Made by a program: the position numbers and the translations under genes. Shown in pieces: positions 27,057 to 36,551 of a DNA stretch of 64,000 bases. Within the stretch, counting starts at the first letter, position 1. Every line of letters begins with the position of its first letter. The stretch comes from Anaerolineales bacterium (GTDB lineage: Bacteria; Chloroflexota; Anaerolineae; Anaerolineales; UBA11579). Under the pieces are notes generated by a model. It saw only the letters and a program-made list of their open reading frames with translations, was not told the DNA's origin and did not search any database. Location of the stretch: NCBI GenBank assembly GCA_019454165.1, contig CP075367.1, positions 131,971 through 195,970 on the forward strand, given 5' to 3'.

Positions 27057-28871
27057 CTACTTCGTCAGCAGGAAGCGGAAGGCAACCCGGCCAATATGCA
27101 CGATGTCGCCATCCTGCAGGCGGCTGCCCTCCGGCGAGACGGGGGCATAGTTGATCCAGGTGCCGGCATGCGAACCCATGTCGGCGATGTGGAACTCGCC
27201 GGCTTCATCCTGAGTGACCCGCGAGTGCTGCTTATCCACCGAGGGCTCAGCCAGGATCAGGGTGCAGGTTGGCCCAGACCCGATCGTGATCTCGGCCAGG
27301 CTGAGCGGCAACACCTGCGCCGGCTGGGTGGGGTCTTGCATGGCCAGGCGCTGCAGGGTGGCGGGGGCCACCTGCTCCTCCTCCGGCTCGTCCTGCAAAT
27401 GCGGCACCTCGTCCATCCCCAGGGGCGAATCGCGCAACGGGTCCACCGTGGGACGCGGCGCAGTGCGGGTGCGCCGGTCACGCGCAAAGATGCGGTTGAG
27501 CCGCACCGGGTCCAGGCGGCCCGAGAGCACCATCACCAGGAAGAAGGCGCCGGCCGCGATCAGTACCACCGAGAATGCCAGGGTGGAGCCGGCCCGCGAC
27601 AGCAGGGCCTGGAACCAGGTGGCGGGCGCCTGCACGCTGATCTCGACCGGAAAGTCGATGCTTTCGCCGATCAGGCCAAGCTCATCCTGCACCTCAGCCC
27701 GCAGGAAGATCTGCTGGCTTTGGGTATACGGCTTGAGGTCCCAGGCGAAGTGCGTGAAGGGCGCGGTGGTGTTCTCGGCCACGATCTCGTCATTCACATA
27801 CAGCGTGCTGCGCACCAGATTGCGCTGGAACCCATCCGGAAATTCCACCAGCAGCTCGATGGGTTGGCTGAAGGGCGAGAGCAACTGCGGGTCGATGGCG
27901 GCCGGGCCGCGCGCGATCTGGGTCGGCGGGCTGACCAGGATGGGATTGGGCGGCTGGATCTCCAGCGAGATGGTGAACGGCTCCGAGGTCAATCCGTCGG
28001 CCTGGGCCTGCATCACCAGCTCGTGCTCGCCGCTGCGGCGCAGCTGCGAGTAATACTGGAAGAAATACGCGCTGCGCAAAGGAGAGAAGAACGGCTCGGG
28101 CGAACTGAGTTCCTCGCCGCCGGAGAACTGCAAGCGTTGCCCGGCTGAATTCTCCGCCATGCCCAGGAGCAGCTGCGAGGCTTCGTTCTCAAACAGTGAA
28201 GGCGAATCCACCTGCCAGATGACCAGCGGCACGCCCAACTCGTCCAACTGTGCCATCCAATCCGGCGCAACGGCTTCGATATCGGCGAGGCGCGGGGTGC
28301 TGGTGACCCACCAGATCGCCGTATTGGCTCCATCCGGCGCGGGCTGGGCCGCCAAAGCCAGCGCATTGCTGAAGGTCTGCAAATCAGGGTAGAGCCTGCC
28401 CACCGGCACCTGCAAGCCGTCAACGGCGGCCTGCCACTCGCTGACAATGCCGTTGCTCACCAGCGTGCCTTCGTGCGTCGTCAGGGTTAGCAGGGTGTCG
28501 CTGGTGGAGGAGAGCATACTGGCCCAGTCTCGGATAGCTTCCTTGGCATGCTCGAAGCGCGGCGTACCCTCTGCATCACGGATGCCAAAGGGCTCAGCCG
28601 GGGAGACCACCAGGATGACCCGCAGGGCGATCTGCACGTTACGCAGCTGCTGGATGGGCTGGGCCACGCCGTCTTCCAGCATTTGCAATTGGTCGGCGGT
28701 CAGGTCGGCAATACGCGCCCCGCTGGCGTCTTGCGCGTCAAAGTAGCCCGTGATGGAGGGGAAGTTGTCGGTCTGTACAGAACGGAGGTTGATGCGCGCC
28801 CCGGTCTGGGCGGCGGCATTGAAGGGAACTGCCGCCAACAACAGGGCCAGCGCAAGAAGAAAGCGCTTCAC
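27057..28871 (-). CDS. Secreted VWA-like / single-pass membrane / FHA-domain protein
   Basis: A 604-residue protein with a signal peptide (residues 1-21), a VWA-like extracellular part (about 75-250), a beta-rich segment (300-415), one membrane helix (429-450), a charged linker, and an FHA domain (525-600) with IGSGPTCTLIL, DKQHSRV and the GTWIN strand. FHA domains bind phosphothreonine, so the predicted topology places a phospho-reader in the cytoplasm. The MIDAS-like strand reads VVSPAEP rather than DxSxS, so metal binding is doubtful. The start is a GTG with TAGAAT 6 bases upstream. The partner kinase is not in the window. Confidence 0.82.
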   Translation of the reverse strand: MKRFLLALALLLAAVPFNAAAQTGARINLRSVQTDNFPSITGYFDAQDASGARIADLTADQLQMLEDGVAQPIQQLRNVQIALRVILVVSPAEPFGIRDAEGTPRFEHAKEAIRDWASMLSSTSDTLLTLTTHEGTLVSNGIVSEWQAAVDGLQVPVGRLYPDLQTFSNALALAAQPAPDGANTAIWWVTSTPRLADIEAVAPDWMAQLDELGVPLVIWQVDSPSLFENEASQLLLGMAENSAGQRLQFSGGEELSSPEPFFSPLRSAYFFQYYSQLRRSGEHELVMQAQADGLTSEPFTISLEIQPPNPILVSPPTQIARGPAAIDPQLLSPFSQPIELLVEFPDGFQRNLVRSTLYVNDEIVAENTTAPFTHFAWDLKPYTQSQQIFLRAEVQDELGLIGESIDFPVEISVQAPATWFQALLSRAGSTLAFSVVLIAAGAFFLVMVLSGRLDPVRLNRIFARDRRTRTAPRPTVDPLRDSPLGMDEVPHLQDEPEEEQVAPATLQRLAMQDPTQPAQVLPLSLAEITIGSGPTCTLILAEPSVDKQHSRVTQDEAGEFHIADMGSHAGTWINYAPVSPEGSRLQDGDIVHIGRVAFRFLLTK

Positions 28872-28877
28872 TGCGGC

Positions 28878-28883
28878 ATTCTA
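28878..28883 (-). promoter_or_regulatory. TAGAAT -10 box of the VWA/FHA gene
   Basis: On the minus strand TAGAAT ends 6 bases before the GTG at 28871; the -35 is weak. A leaderless transcript is inferred. Confidence 0.45.
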
Positions 28884-28945
28884 ACCTGAGCTTTGCCTGC
28901 CCAATGTGTGTGAGCGATTAAGGCAGCTGCCGCGGCGCGGGCGGC

Positions 28946-28951
28946 TACAAT
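28946..28951 (+). promoter_or_regulatory. TACAAT -10 box of the heparinase-like gene
   Basis: TACAAT ends 9 bases before the ATG at 28961, with no clear -35. It heads the plus-strand glycan cluster. Confidence 0.4.
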
Positions 28952-28960
28952 CAGTGCTTA

Positions 28961-30847
28961 ATGGCCGCCCGCAGCCCCGCAACCATCCTCAAAGCCCTGT
29001 GGCAGCTTGGCCCACGTGCCGTAGGCCAGTACAGCCTGTATGCGCTGCAGCTGCGCAGCGGCTGGCTGCGCGCCCAAACCCCGGCCGGCGGCCGCCCGCA
29101 GCCGGCCGGGCCGATCACGCGCCTGGTGCGGCCGGCGGGGCCGGCCGCCCTGCGCAAGCTACTGGGCAAGCAGGCCAAGAGCGTGCTGACCGAAGCAGAC
29201 GAGGTGCTACGCGGCCGCGTGCGCCTGTTCGGGGGCGAGTCGCGGCCGCTTCGCCTCGACCCCGGCGGGCATACGCAACACTGGACCGCCTATACCGGCG
29301 CCCTGCCGAACGGCAGTGACATCAAGCCAGTCTGGGAAGTGGGCCGCATGGGCTGGGCCACTCTGCTTGCACGCGCCTACTGGCTCAGTGGTGAGGAACG
29401 TTACGCCGAAGGGTTGTGGCGGCGCGTAGAACAGTTCCTGGACAAGAATCCACCCAATGTAGGGCCGCACTGGTCTTCCGCGCAGGAAGTAGCCCTGCGC
29501 CTGATCGCGCTGAGCTTCAGCTGCAGCGTGGTGGCCGAAGCTTCGGCCACCACGCCCGAACGCACGCAGCGGCTCAGCCAGGCGCTGGCGGCGCACGCCG
29601 AGCGCATCCCACCCAGCCTGCGCTATGCCCAGGCCCAGAACAACAACCACCTACTCAGCGAAGCGCTGGGCCTGTGGACCGCTGGCGTGGCGCTGCCCCA
29701 GCATCCTAACGCGGAGCAGTGGCGCGCCACCGGCCGCACGCACTTTATAGAAGCCATCCGCCGCCAGGTGGCCGCAGATGGCGCCTACAGCCAGCACAGC
29801 GCCAACTACCAGCGCCTGATGCTGCAACTGGCGGCGTGGGCCAGCCTGCTGGCCGCCGCCGAAGGCCAGCCCCTGCCCGGCGAGACGCTGACCCGGCTGC
29901 GGGCGGCCTGCACCTGGCTATTCGGCCTGCTGGATAGTGAAAGCGGTCAGGTTGCTAACCTCGGCCCCAACGATGGCGCATATATCCTGCCGCTGAGCCT
30001 GCTGCCGTTCAGCGATCACCGCCCAGCCCTGCAAGCGGCAGCCGCCGCGCTGGGCTTGCCAGGGCTGAAGCCGGGGCTATGGGATGAGCTACGTCTGTGG
30101 CTTGGGCTGGATGGCAAGCTCACCGCAACCCGCAAGCGCACCACAGCAAGGTCTCCGCTGCGATTGGAAAGCGGAGATACGTGGGCCTACTTGCGCGCCG
30201 CCCATTTCGATGGCCGCCCGGGCCACGCCGACCAATTGCATCTCGATCTATGGTGGCGCGGCCTCAATATTGCGCACGATGCGGGTACCTATCTCTATAA
30301 CGCGCCCTCGCCCTGGGATAACGCCCTGTCCGGCACGGCGGTGCACAATACGCTGATGCTGGACGATGCCGAGCAAATGACGCGCGCCGGCCGCTTCCTA
30401 TGGCTGGATTTTGCGCAAGCGACTGTATTGCAGCATAGCCCGCGCCGCGCCGCGGCCGAGCACGACGGCTACCGCCGCCTGGGCCTGACCCACCGCCGCA
30501 GCGTGCAAGCCAACCCGCGTGAATGGGTGGTGCGCGACGAAGTGCTGGGCGACACCGCCGGCCACCGCGGGCGGCTGCACTGGCTGCTGCCAGACTGGCC
30601 GTGGCGCGTGGCGGGCGATACGCTGCACCTCCGCTCCCCCAAAGGCCGTATCAGCATCCAGGTAGAAGACCATACCCTCAGCCTGCTGCGCGCTGGCAAA
30701 CGTCAGCACGGCGCAGCCGCCGCAGCGCCCACGGCGGGCTGGGTCTCGCATACCTATGCCAGCAAGCAGCCTGCATTAGCATTGGTGGTCGAGCTTGAAG
30801 ACGATGCGCTGCACAGCATCACCACAAAGTTCGTGTTTCCAAAATGA
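28961..30847 (+). CDS. Heparinase II/III-family protein
   Basis: A 628-residue protein of the alginate-lyase/heparinase II-III superfamily. The helical toroid part has NGSDIKPVWEVGRMGWATLLARAYW and NNHLLSEALGLW with the conserved Asn-His; the beta-sandwich part has GHADQLHLDLWWRG, IAHDAGTYLYN and GTAVHNTLMLD. No signal peptide is visible, which is common for members that sit in exopolysaccharide clusters. It probably cleaves or edits a uronic-acid-containing polymer, though the substrate is unknown. It overlaps the next glycosyltransferase by four bases. Confidence 0.88.
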   Translation: MAARSPATILKALWQLGPRAVGQYSLYALQLRSGWLRAQTPAGGRPQPAGPITRLVRPAGPAALRKLLGKQAKSVLTEADEVLRGRVRLFGGESRPLRLDPGGHTQHWTAYTGALPNGSDIKPVWEVGRMGWATLLARAYWLSGEERYAEGLWRRVEQFLDKNPPNVGPHWSSAQEVALRLIALSFSCSVVAEASATTPERTQRLSQALAAHAERIPPSLRYAQAQNNNHLLSEALGLWTAGVALPQHPNAEQWRATGRTHFIEAIRRQVAADGAYSQHSANYQRLMLQLAAWASLLAAAEGQPLPGETLTRLRAACTWLFGLLDSESGQVANLGPNDGAYILPLSLLPFSDHRPALQAAAAALGLPGLKPGLWDELRLWLGLDGKLTATRKRTTARSPLRLESGDTWAYLRAAHFDGRPGHADQLHLDLWWRGLNIAHDAGTYLYNAPSPWDNALSGTAVHNTLMLDDAEQMTRAGRFLWLDFAQATVLQHSPRRAAAEHDGYRRLGLTHRRSVQANPREWVVRDEVLGDTAGHRGRLHWLLPDWPWRVAGDTLHLRSPKGRISIQVEDHTLSLLRAGKRQHGAAAAAPTAGWVSHTYASKQPALALVVELEDDALHSITTKFVFPK

Positions 30848-32082
30848 GCACGCCATCCCTGCACGTTCTGCTGTTGCACCAAGCCTTCGTCGCGCTGGAC
30901 GAGGCGGGCGGCACGCGCCACTACGAATTTGCGCGCTACCTGGCGCAGCACGGCCACCGCGTCACCGTCATCGCCAGCCAGACCAGCTACCTGACCGGGG
31001 CGGACGCCAACAAGGGCATCGAGACCACGGAGTTTGTGGGCGGCGGCCGCCTGAGCATCCTGCGGGTGCGCACGCTGCCCGGCCTGCACCGCAGCTTTGC
31101 ACGGCGCATCCTCAACTTCTTCAGTTTCACGTGGAGCGCGTTCTGGGCCGGGATGCGCGTCAAGGACGTGGACGTGGTGTGGGGCACAACCCCGCCCATC
31201 TTCCAGGCCGCCGGCGCCTGGGCGCTGGCGCGCTTGAAGGGCGCGCCGCTGCTGCTGGAAGTGCGCGACCTGTGGCCGGCCTTCGCCATCGCCGTGGGGG
31301 TGCTGCGCAACCCCGTCCTGATCGCCGCCTCCGAATGGCTGGAGCGCTTCCTGTATCGCCGCGCCTACACCGTGCTGCTCAACTCGCCCGGCTTCATGGC
31401 CCACGTGCAGGCCCGCGGGGCGCGCCAGGTGCGCCTGGTGCCCAACGGCGCCGACGCGGCCATGTTCGACCCGCTGGCGGATGGCGCCGCCTTCCGCCAG
31501 CAGCACGGGCTGGAGGGCAAGTTCGTGGCCCTCTACGCTGGGGCGCACGGCCTCTCGAACGATCTTGAGGTCTTGCTGCGCGCCGCCGAGCAACTGCGCG
31601 CTCACCCCCATATTCAATTGGTGCTGGTGGGCGACGGCAAAGACAAGCCCGCCTTGCAAGCCCAGGCCGCCCAACTACAGCTCGAGAACGTGCACTTCGT
31701 AGCGCCGCTGGCCAAAGAAGGCATGGCCGCCGCCCTGGCCGCCGCGGATGTGTGCATTGCGATCCTGAAGCCGCTGCCGCTATACGCGACCGTCTACCCC
31801 AACAAAGTGTTCGACTACCTGGCCGCTGGCCGGGCCGTAGTGCTGGCGATCGACGGCGTGATCCGCCAGGTGGTGGCGGATGCCAACGCCGGCGTGTTCG
31901 TGCCGCCCGGCGACCCGCAGGCCATGGCCGATACCCTGCTACACCTTTCCACCCAACCCGAGCAGGTGCGCGCCATGGGCGCGGCCGGCCGCGCCTTCCT
32001 GGAGGCGCATTTCAACCGCCCACAGCTGGCCGCCCAACTGGAAGCAGTGCTGCTAGAAACTGCGGCCGGGCGCTCACAGTAG
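30844..32082 (+). CDS. Glycosyltransferase family 4 (WbuB-like)
   Basis: A 412-residue GT-B glycosyltransferase. The N-terminal domain has HQAFVALDEAGGTRHYEFARYLAQHGHRV-like sequence with a glycine loop, and LLEVRDLWPAFAIAVGVL, typical of WbuB-type enzymes. The C-terminal domain has VPNGADAAMF, LYAGAHGLSND, and the nucleotide-sugar-binding PNKVFDYLAAGRAVVLA. It would add an activated sugar to a lipid-linked or polymeric acceptor at the cytoplasmic membrane. It starts in an ATGA overlap with the heparinase-like gene. Confidence 0.92.
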   Translation: MSTPSLHVLLLHQAFVALDEAGGTRHYEFARYLAQHGHRVTVIASQTSYLTGADANKGIETTEFVGGGRLSILRVRTLPGLHRSFARRILNFFSFTWSAFWAGMRVKDVDVVWGTTPPIFQAAGAWALARLKGAPLLLEVRDLWPAFAIAVGVLRNPVLIAASEWLERFLYRRAYTVLLNSPGFMAHVQARGARQVRLVPNGADAAMFDPLADGAAFRQQHGLEGKFVALYAGAHGLSNDLEVLLRAAEQLRAHPHIQLVLVGDGKDKPALQAQAAQLQLENVHFVAPLAKEGMAAALAAADVCIAILKPLPLYATVYPNKVFDYLAAGRAVVLAIDGVIRQVVADANAGVFVPPGDPQAMADTLLHLSTQPEQVRAMGAAGRAFLEAHFNRPQLAAQLEAVLLETAAGRSQ

Positions 32083-32098
32083 AATCCCTGCCAAGCTG

Positions 32099-33028
32099 AT
32101 GGCCAAGAAAAGCAAGACCCTCGATCTGGAAGAAGGCGAACTGCGCCGCATGCTGCTCGACCGGCGCGCCGCTGACCGCAAGCGCCGCGTCGATGCCTTC
32201 AGCCAGTCCGGCGAGCTGCTGCCGCTGGACGCTGAGGACACCGAGGGCGTGCAAGTGGAGCCGCTGGTTGGCACGCGCATCCATGCCGACCCGGATCTGC
32301 GCCTGGCCCGCCCCAAACCCAAGCGCGCCCGCGTCTGGGTGGAGCGCGCCCTGCTGGCAGTCGAGCTGCTGGCCGTGGTTGGCCTGGGCTTCATTTTCAT
32401 GAACGGGCTCGACCTGCTGAGCCAGCTCAACCGCGAGCTGGCGGGCAGCTTTGCCGGTAGCACCGCCAGCCCGGCGCCGCTGCTGGGGCCAGTGGTGCTA
32501 CCCTCCGGCCACACCGCGCCCAGCGCCAACAACCCGGCTGCGCCCAACGAAGCCGAGATCCCTGACCACCTGCGCCCGCTGGTGCAGGCCTACACCGCTG
32601 CGCTCGTGCTGCCCACCCCGGGGCCGGAGCAGGCCATGGCGATCAGCATCCCCGCCATCGGCGTGAATGCGCCGATCGTGCAGGGCGACGACTGGGAGGC
32701 GCTCAAGCGCGGCGTGGGCCAGCACATTGGCAGCGCCAACCCGGGCCAGAACGGTAATTTAGTATTGAGCGGCCACAACGACATCTACGGTGAGGTTTTC
32801 CGCCACCTCGACCAACTGCAGCCGGGTGACGAGATCGTGGTGCATACCGCCCAGACCAGCTACACCTACACCGTGACCGGCCAGCTGCTGGTGGCGCCTA
32901 CCTTCGTGGAAGTCATGTTCCCCACGCCCAACGCCACGCTAACCTTGATCAGCTGCTTCCCCTACATGATCAATACCCAGCGCATCATCATCCAGGGAGA
33001 GCTGACCCGCATCTCAGACGCGGGCTAG
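32099..33028 (+). CDS. Sortase (class D/E-like)
   Basis: A 309-residue membrane-anchored transpeptidase. An N-terminal cytoplasmic charged region is followed by one membrane helix (LLAVELLAVVGLGFIFM) and a Pro/Ala linker. The sortase domain has the catalytic His in LSGHNDIYGEVF, the Cys in LTLISCFPY and the Arg in NTQRIII. Sortases attach secreted proteins to the cell wall or link pilins. No LPxTG-type substrate is evident next door. A TAGAAT overlaps the upstream stop codon 13 bases before the ATG, so it may also have its own promoter. Confidence 0.92.
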   Translation: MAKKSKTLDLEEGELRRMLLDRRAADRKRRVDAFSQSGELLPLDAEDTEGVQVEPLVGTRIHADPDLRLARPKPKRARVWVERALLAVELLAVVGLGFIFMNGLDLLSQLNRELAGSFAGSTASPAPLLGPVVLPSGHTAPSANNPAAPNEAEIPDHLRPLVQAYTAALVLPTPGPEQAMAISIPAIGVNAPIVQGDDWEALKRGVGQHIGSANPGQNGNLVLSGHNDIYGEVFRHLDQLQPGDEIVVHTAQTSYTYTVTGQLLVAPTFVEVMFPTPNATLTLISCFPYMINTQRIIIQGELTRISDAG

Positions 33029-33058
33029 TTTCGCATCACCCCCATCATCGGAGACACA

Positions 33059-34312
33059 TTGCCCAAGCTCAACGCTGCCCTGATCTATCGCCTCATTTAC
33101 ATCGCATTCGGTTTCAGCACCATGGTGATGTACACCACCTATGTGGTCTACCGGGTCGAGGTGGCCGGGCTGGATGCCCTGCAGCTGGTGCTGCTGGGCA
33201 CCGCGCTGGAAGTCAGCATTTTCCTGTTCGAGATCGCCACCGGCGTCGTGGCGGATGTGTACAGCCGCCGGCTTTCGATCATCATCGGCGTGTTCCTGTT
33301 CGGCATCGGCCACGCCATCGAGGGCCTGGTGCCGGTGTTCAGCATCATCCTGCTGTCGCAGGTCGTGTGGGGCATCGGGCACACCTTCATCAGCGGCGCG
33401 CTGGATGCCTGGATCACCGATGAGGTGGGCGCCCGCAAGGTCGGCCCGGTCATCATCTCCGGCAACCAACTCGAGATCCTGGGCAGCTTGCTGGGCATCC
33501 CCATCGGCGTGTGGAGCGCTGGGCAGCTTGGCTTGTCGTTCCCATACTTCATCGGCGGCGGGCTGCTGGTGGTGCTGGGCATCTTCCTCATCTTCAGCAT
33601 GCCCGAGCACGGCTTCACGCCCGTGCCGGCCAAAGAGCGCCACGGCTGGCGCACCATGTTCAAAACTTTCAACGCCGGCCTGCGCACGGCCCGCCGCAGC
33701 GCGGCCCTGATGGTCTTCGCGGTCGCGGCGCTGTTCGTGGGCCTGTACAGCGAAGCCTGGGACCGCCTGGCCCAGCCCTACTTGCTGCAGGTGTTCAGTT
33801 TCCCGTCACTCGGATCGCTACAGCTCAGCAATGTGCAGTGGTTCGGCGTGCTCAACGTCATCTTCCTGCTGGTCGGCCTGCTGGCCAACCAGATCGCCAA
33901 GCGCGCCGTGGACACCACCCGCGGCCCGGCGGTGGCGCGCGGCCTGCAGCTGCTGTACGCCGGCATGGTGGTCTCCATGCTGCTGTTCTCGCTGACCGGC
34001 AACTTTGGCGTGGCGCTGCTCGCCATGGTGGTCTTCAACGCGCTGCGCCGGGTCACCTTCCCGCTGACGCGCACCTGGATCAACCAACAGATCCCCGCCA
34101 AATCGCGCGCCACGGTGCTCTCGATGGCCGGGCAGATCGACGCACTGGGCGAGCTGGGCGGCGGCCCGATCCTGGGCACGGTGGGCCGCATGTACTCGAT
34201 GCGGGCCGCCCTGGTCACCTCAGCCCTGGTGCTGACCCCGGTCGTGGCGCTGTTCCAGCGCATCATCGCCATGACGCGCACTCCAGCCACCACAAAAAAG
34301 AAGAGCCGCTGA
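33059..34312 (+). CDS. MFS transporter
   Basis: A 417-residue major facilitator with about 12 hydrophobic segments. It shows the family loop in GVVADVYSRRLSIIIGVFLFGIGHA and the charged central loop near residue 190. The call to a drug or metabolite exporter is general; the substrate is unknown. The start is a TTG at 33059 with a GGAG five bases upstream; no ATG fits as well. The last five codons (KKKSR) lie inside the stem of the downstream terminator. Confidence 0.88.
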   Translation: MPKLNAALIYRLIYIAFGFSTMVMYTTYVVYRVEVAGLDALQLVLLGTALEVSIFLFEIATGVVADVYSRRLSIIIGVFLFGIGHAIEGLVPVFSIILLSQVVWGIGHTFISGALDAWITDEVGARKVGPVIISGNQLEILGSLLGIPIGVWSAGQLGLSFPYFIGGGLLVVLGIFLIFSMPEHGFTPVPAKERHGWRTMFKTFNAGLRTARRSAALMVFAVAALFVGLYSEAWDRLAQPYLLQVFSFPSLGSLQLSNVQWFGVLNVIFLLVGLLANQIAKRAVDTTRGPAVARGLQLLYAGMVVSMLLFSLTGNFGVALLAMVVFNALRRVTFPLTRTWINQQIPAKSRATVLSMAGQIDALGELGGGPILGTVGRMYSMRAALVTSALVLTPVVALFQRIIAMTRTPATTKKKSR

Positions 34313-34329
34313 CGCGGCTCTTCTTTTTT
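34294..34329. terminator. Bidirectional terminator overlapping the MFS 3' end
   Basis: A perfect 16-bp palindrome (34294-34309 with 34314-34329) around TGAC. Its left arm encodes the last residues of the MFS protein and the loop holds the stop codon. It also lies 17 bases past the convergent lipoprotein gene. Confidence 0.92.
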
Positions 34330-34346
34330 TTCACTGTCATTGCATT

Positions 34347-36551
34347 CTAGGGGGCGTACCAGCGGGCACGCCAGTCACCCGAACCCACTTCAGGCTCGAA
34401 GAAGTCAGCGTTCAGATGCACCATGTGCATGAACAGCTGGCCCGGCTTGAGCGGGAAGGGCGTGCCATCCGCATACACAAAGCGGATCGGGCGCGTGCGG
34501 CCGGTTTCCTTCTCGTAGTCCCCGTTCACGGTAGACCAGTACAGATCACACACTAAACCATCACGCAGCAGCTTGACCCGGCCAGTGCGGCCCTCCATGT
34601 GTACATTGAAGATGGTGCCGGCATCGTTGAGCTGCTCATGCTCGACGAAGAAGACCAGCACGTTCTCGAAGGCTTGCGGATCACCCGTCAACGCTTCGGT
34701 GCTTACTTCCTGCACATCGGGGGCCATGTAGGTGTTCTGGTGGCGGATGTACGCGCCCGTCGCCTCGTCATAGCTCCAGTAGGTCTGGTTGTTGACGTTG
34801 TAGAACATGGTCAGGGAGTTGGCCGGCACGCAGCCGTCCGGCGGGTTGGCGTCGAACAGGTTGCCGGTCAGATTGGGCGGGCCATAGGTGCCGATGTTGT
34901 CGGCCGCCACCTGCTGCAGCTTGGTGACGTCAATGCCCGCCGCGCCGATATCCTCGGCATTATTGTTGGCCGCCTGGGCGCACACTTGGATCTGCGCCAG
35001 CACCGTGGGGTCGGCCCCGGCGATCACCGTGCAACCCTCGAAGTAGCCGCGCATCACTTCGTACACCAGGCGGCCGGAGCGCACACCCTCAATGATGATC
35101 GAGTGGCGCAGGCCGGCGTCGATATCCAGTTTCTCGCTGGCGCCTTCCACCAGGGTGAAGCCATCCGTCAGGCCGGTGGAGGGGTTCGGGTCGCTATCCA
35201 CATCATCAGCCGCCAGGTTGGCGCTGACGAAGTAGAAGGTCTGCAAATGGCTAGGGATGCTGAAGCGCACCTGGTAGGTGTAGCCATACTCAGGCTGGAC
35301 GACGAAGTAGTAGCGCCCCGCGCCATCCGTGGTCGTGCTGGCTATCACCTGGCTGCTCAGGATCAGCTCCACGCCGATGCCAGGCACGCCCGGCTCGCCC
35401 TCATCCTGTTGGGCATTGCTGTTCAGGTCATACCAAACCTTGTCACCGATGACGAACTCGTCATCTTCAGGCTCCGGCTGGCCGTCGCCTTGCTGGCCGC
35501 CCAAGGCCGCGTCAAGATCGATCTCAGGGTAGCAGCCGTAGAACTGGGCGTACAAGCGAGTGTCGCCGTCGCCGATCCACCATTCGCTGACCCAGGCCGC
35601 CCACTGCAGGCCGGTCGCCGGCCGCGTGGCGGCGGGCGGGAATTGCGAGATGGAGATGCCCACCACGCCCCAGTCGATGGCGGCCGGTTCGCACATCGGC
35701 TGTCCAGTCAGCGGGTTGTAGCCGGCCGGGAACTCGTCCGGCCCCATGCTGGTCGGCCCAGTCGGCACAAAGCCGGCATCGTAGGCCGCGCCGGCTGCGT
35801 CCAGCGTAAAGGATTGCGTCTGGCCGCTGTTCGGGTCAGCGTCACTGTCGATCGCATCGTCATCGCCGGCGTTCATGGCGGTGAATTGGTAATCGAGCGG
35901 GGGCACAAAGGCGAGTGTGAACTCGCCGCCCAGCGCGGTGCTTTCAAATACATAGCCACCATCATCGCCGGTGAACTTTTCGTCCATTGCATCGCCGTTG
36001 TCATCCAGCAGCTGCACCTGCACGCCGGCCAGGCCGGGCTCGCCAGCATCACGCAGGCCATTGGCATCTTCATCCAGCCAGGCCTGCCCGCTAATGATGG
36101 CCGCCGGGGCGGGGTCCTCTACCACTGGCCCAGCGTCCACTTCGGTCCCCAAAAGCAGCAGGCCGGCGTCAATGCTGTCATCCACTTCGGTCAGCGCCAG
36201 CAGGTCGGTGCGCCCGGTAGCCGGGTCGGCATCACTGTCACGCAGCGGGTCGCTGCCCTGGTGCTGGGTCGTGAAGCCATACCCATCCGGCAGGCCGAAA
36301 ACAACGTAGAAATTGCCCGGGCTGCTTTGCACGGAAACCTCGTAGCTGCCGTCGGCAGCCGTCTCGGTCTCACTTAAAAGCTCATCTGCCTCCGAATAAA
36401 GCTGTACGCTGACCCCCTCCACGCCCGGCTCGCCAGAGTCTTGAATGCCGTTGGCATTCTCATCCAACCAGACCAAGTTGCCAGCTCCAACACAGGCAGA
36501 GAGCACAAATGCGAACAATAACAAGATGAACAGATGAAGGCGATTTTTCAT
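34347..36551 (-). CDS. Lipoprotein with SdrD-like B domains and a split DUF3048 domain
   Basis: A 734-residue lipoprotein (LSAC lipobox, Cys 20). Residues 22-135 and 152-263 are SdrD-like B domains (VWLDENANGIQDSGEPGVEGV and AWLDEDANGLRDAGEPGLAGV-type starts). Residues 278-345 match the DUF3048 N-terminal part (NPLTGQPM, RPATGLQWA, GDTRLYAQFYG). A third B domain occupies 366-483 (KVWYDLNSNAQQDEGEPGVPG). Then DUF3048 resumes at 485 (IIEGVRSGRLVYEVMRGYF) and runs to about 715 (YNVNNQTYWSYDEATGAYIR, PLKPGQLF). The ATG at 36551 follows GAGAGGAAG. It is surface-exposed by prediction; function unknown. Confidence 0.85.
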   Translation of the reverse strand: MKNRLHLFILLLFAFVLSACVGAGNLVWLDENANGIQDSGEPGVEGVSVQLYSEADELLSETETAADGSYEVSVQSSPGNFYVVFGLPDGYGFTTQHQGSDPLRDSDADPATGRTDLLALTEVDDSIDAGLLLLGTEVDAGPVVEDPAPAAIISGQAWLDEDANGLRDAGEPGLAGVQVQLLDDNGDAMDEKFTGDDGGYVFESTALGGEFTLAFVPPLDYQFTAMNAGDDDAIDSDADPNSGQTQSFTLDAAGAAYDAGFVPTGPTSMGPDEFPAGYNPLTGQPMCEPAAIDWGVVGISISQFPPAATRPATGLQWAAWVSEWWIGDGDTRLYAQFYGCYPEIDLDAALGGQQGDGQPEPEDDEFVIGDKVWYDLNSNAQQDEGEPGVPGIGVELILSSQVIASTTTDGAGRYYFVVQPEYGYTYQVRFSIPSHLQTFYFVSANLAADDVDSDPNPSTGLTDGFTLVEGASEKLDIDAGLRHSIIIEGVRSGRLVYEVMRGYFEGCTVIAGADPTVLAQIQVCAQAANNNAEDIGAAGIDVTKLQQVAADNIGTYGPPNLTGNLFDANPPDGCVPANSLTMFYNVNNQTYWSYDEATGAYIRHQNTYMAPDVQEVSTEALTGDPQAFENVLVFFVEHEQLNDAGTIFNVHMEGRTGRVKLLRDGLVCDLYWSTVNGDYEKETGRTRPIRFVYADGTPFPLKPGQLFMHMVHLNADFFEPEVGSGDWRARWYAP

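Noticed and set aside
34599..36377. A 592-codon plus-strand frame opposite the DUF3048 lipoprotein
   Set aside because: Low-complexity antisense translation; the minus-strand frame has a signal peptide and domain signatures.
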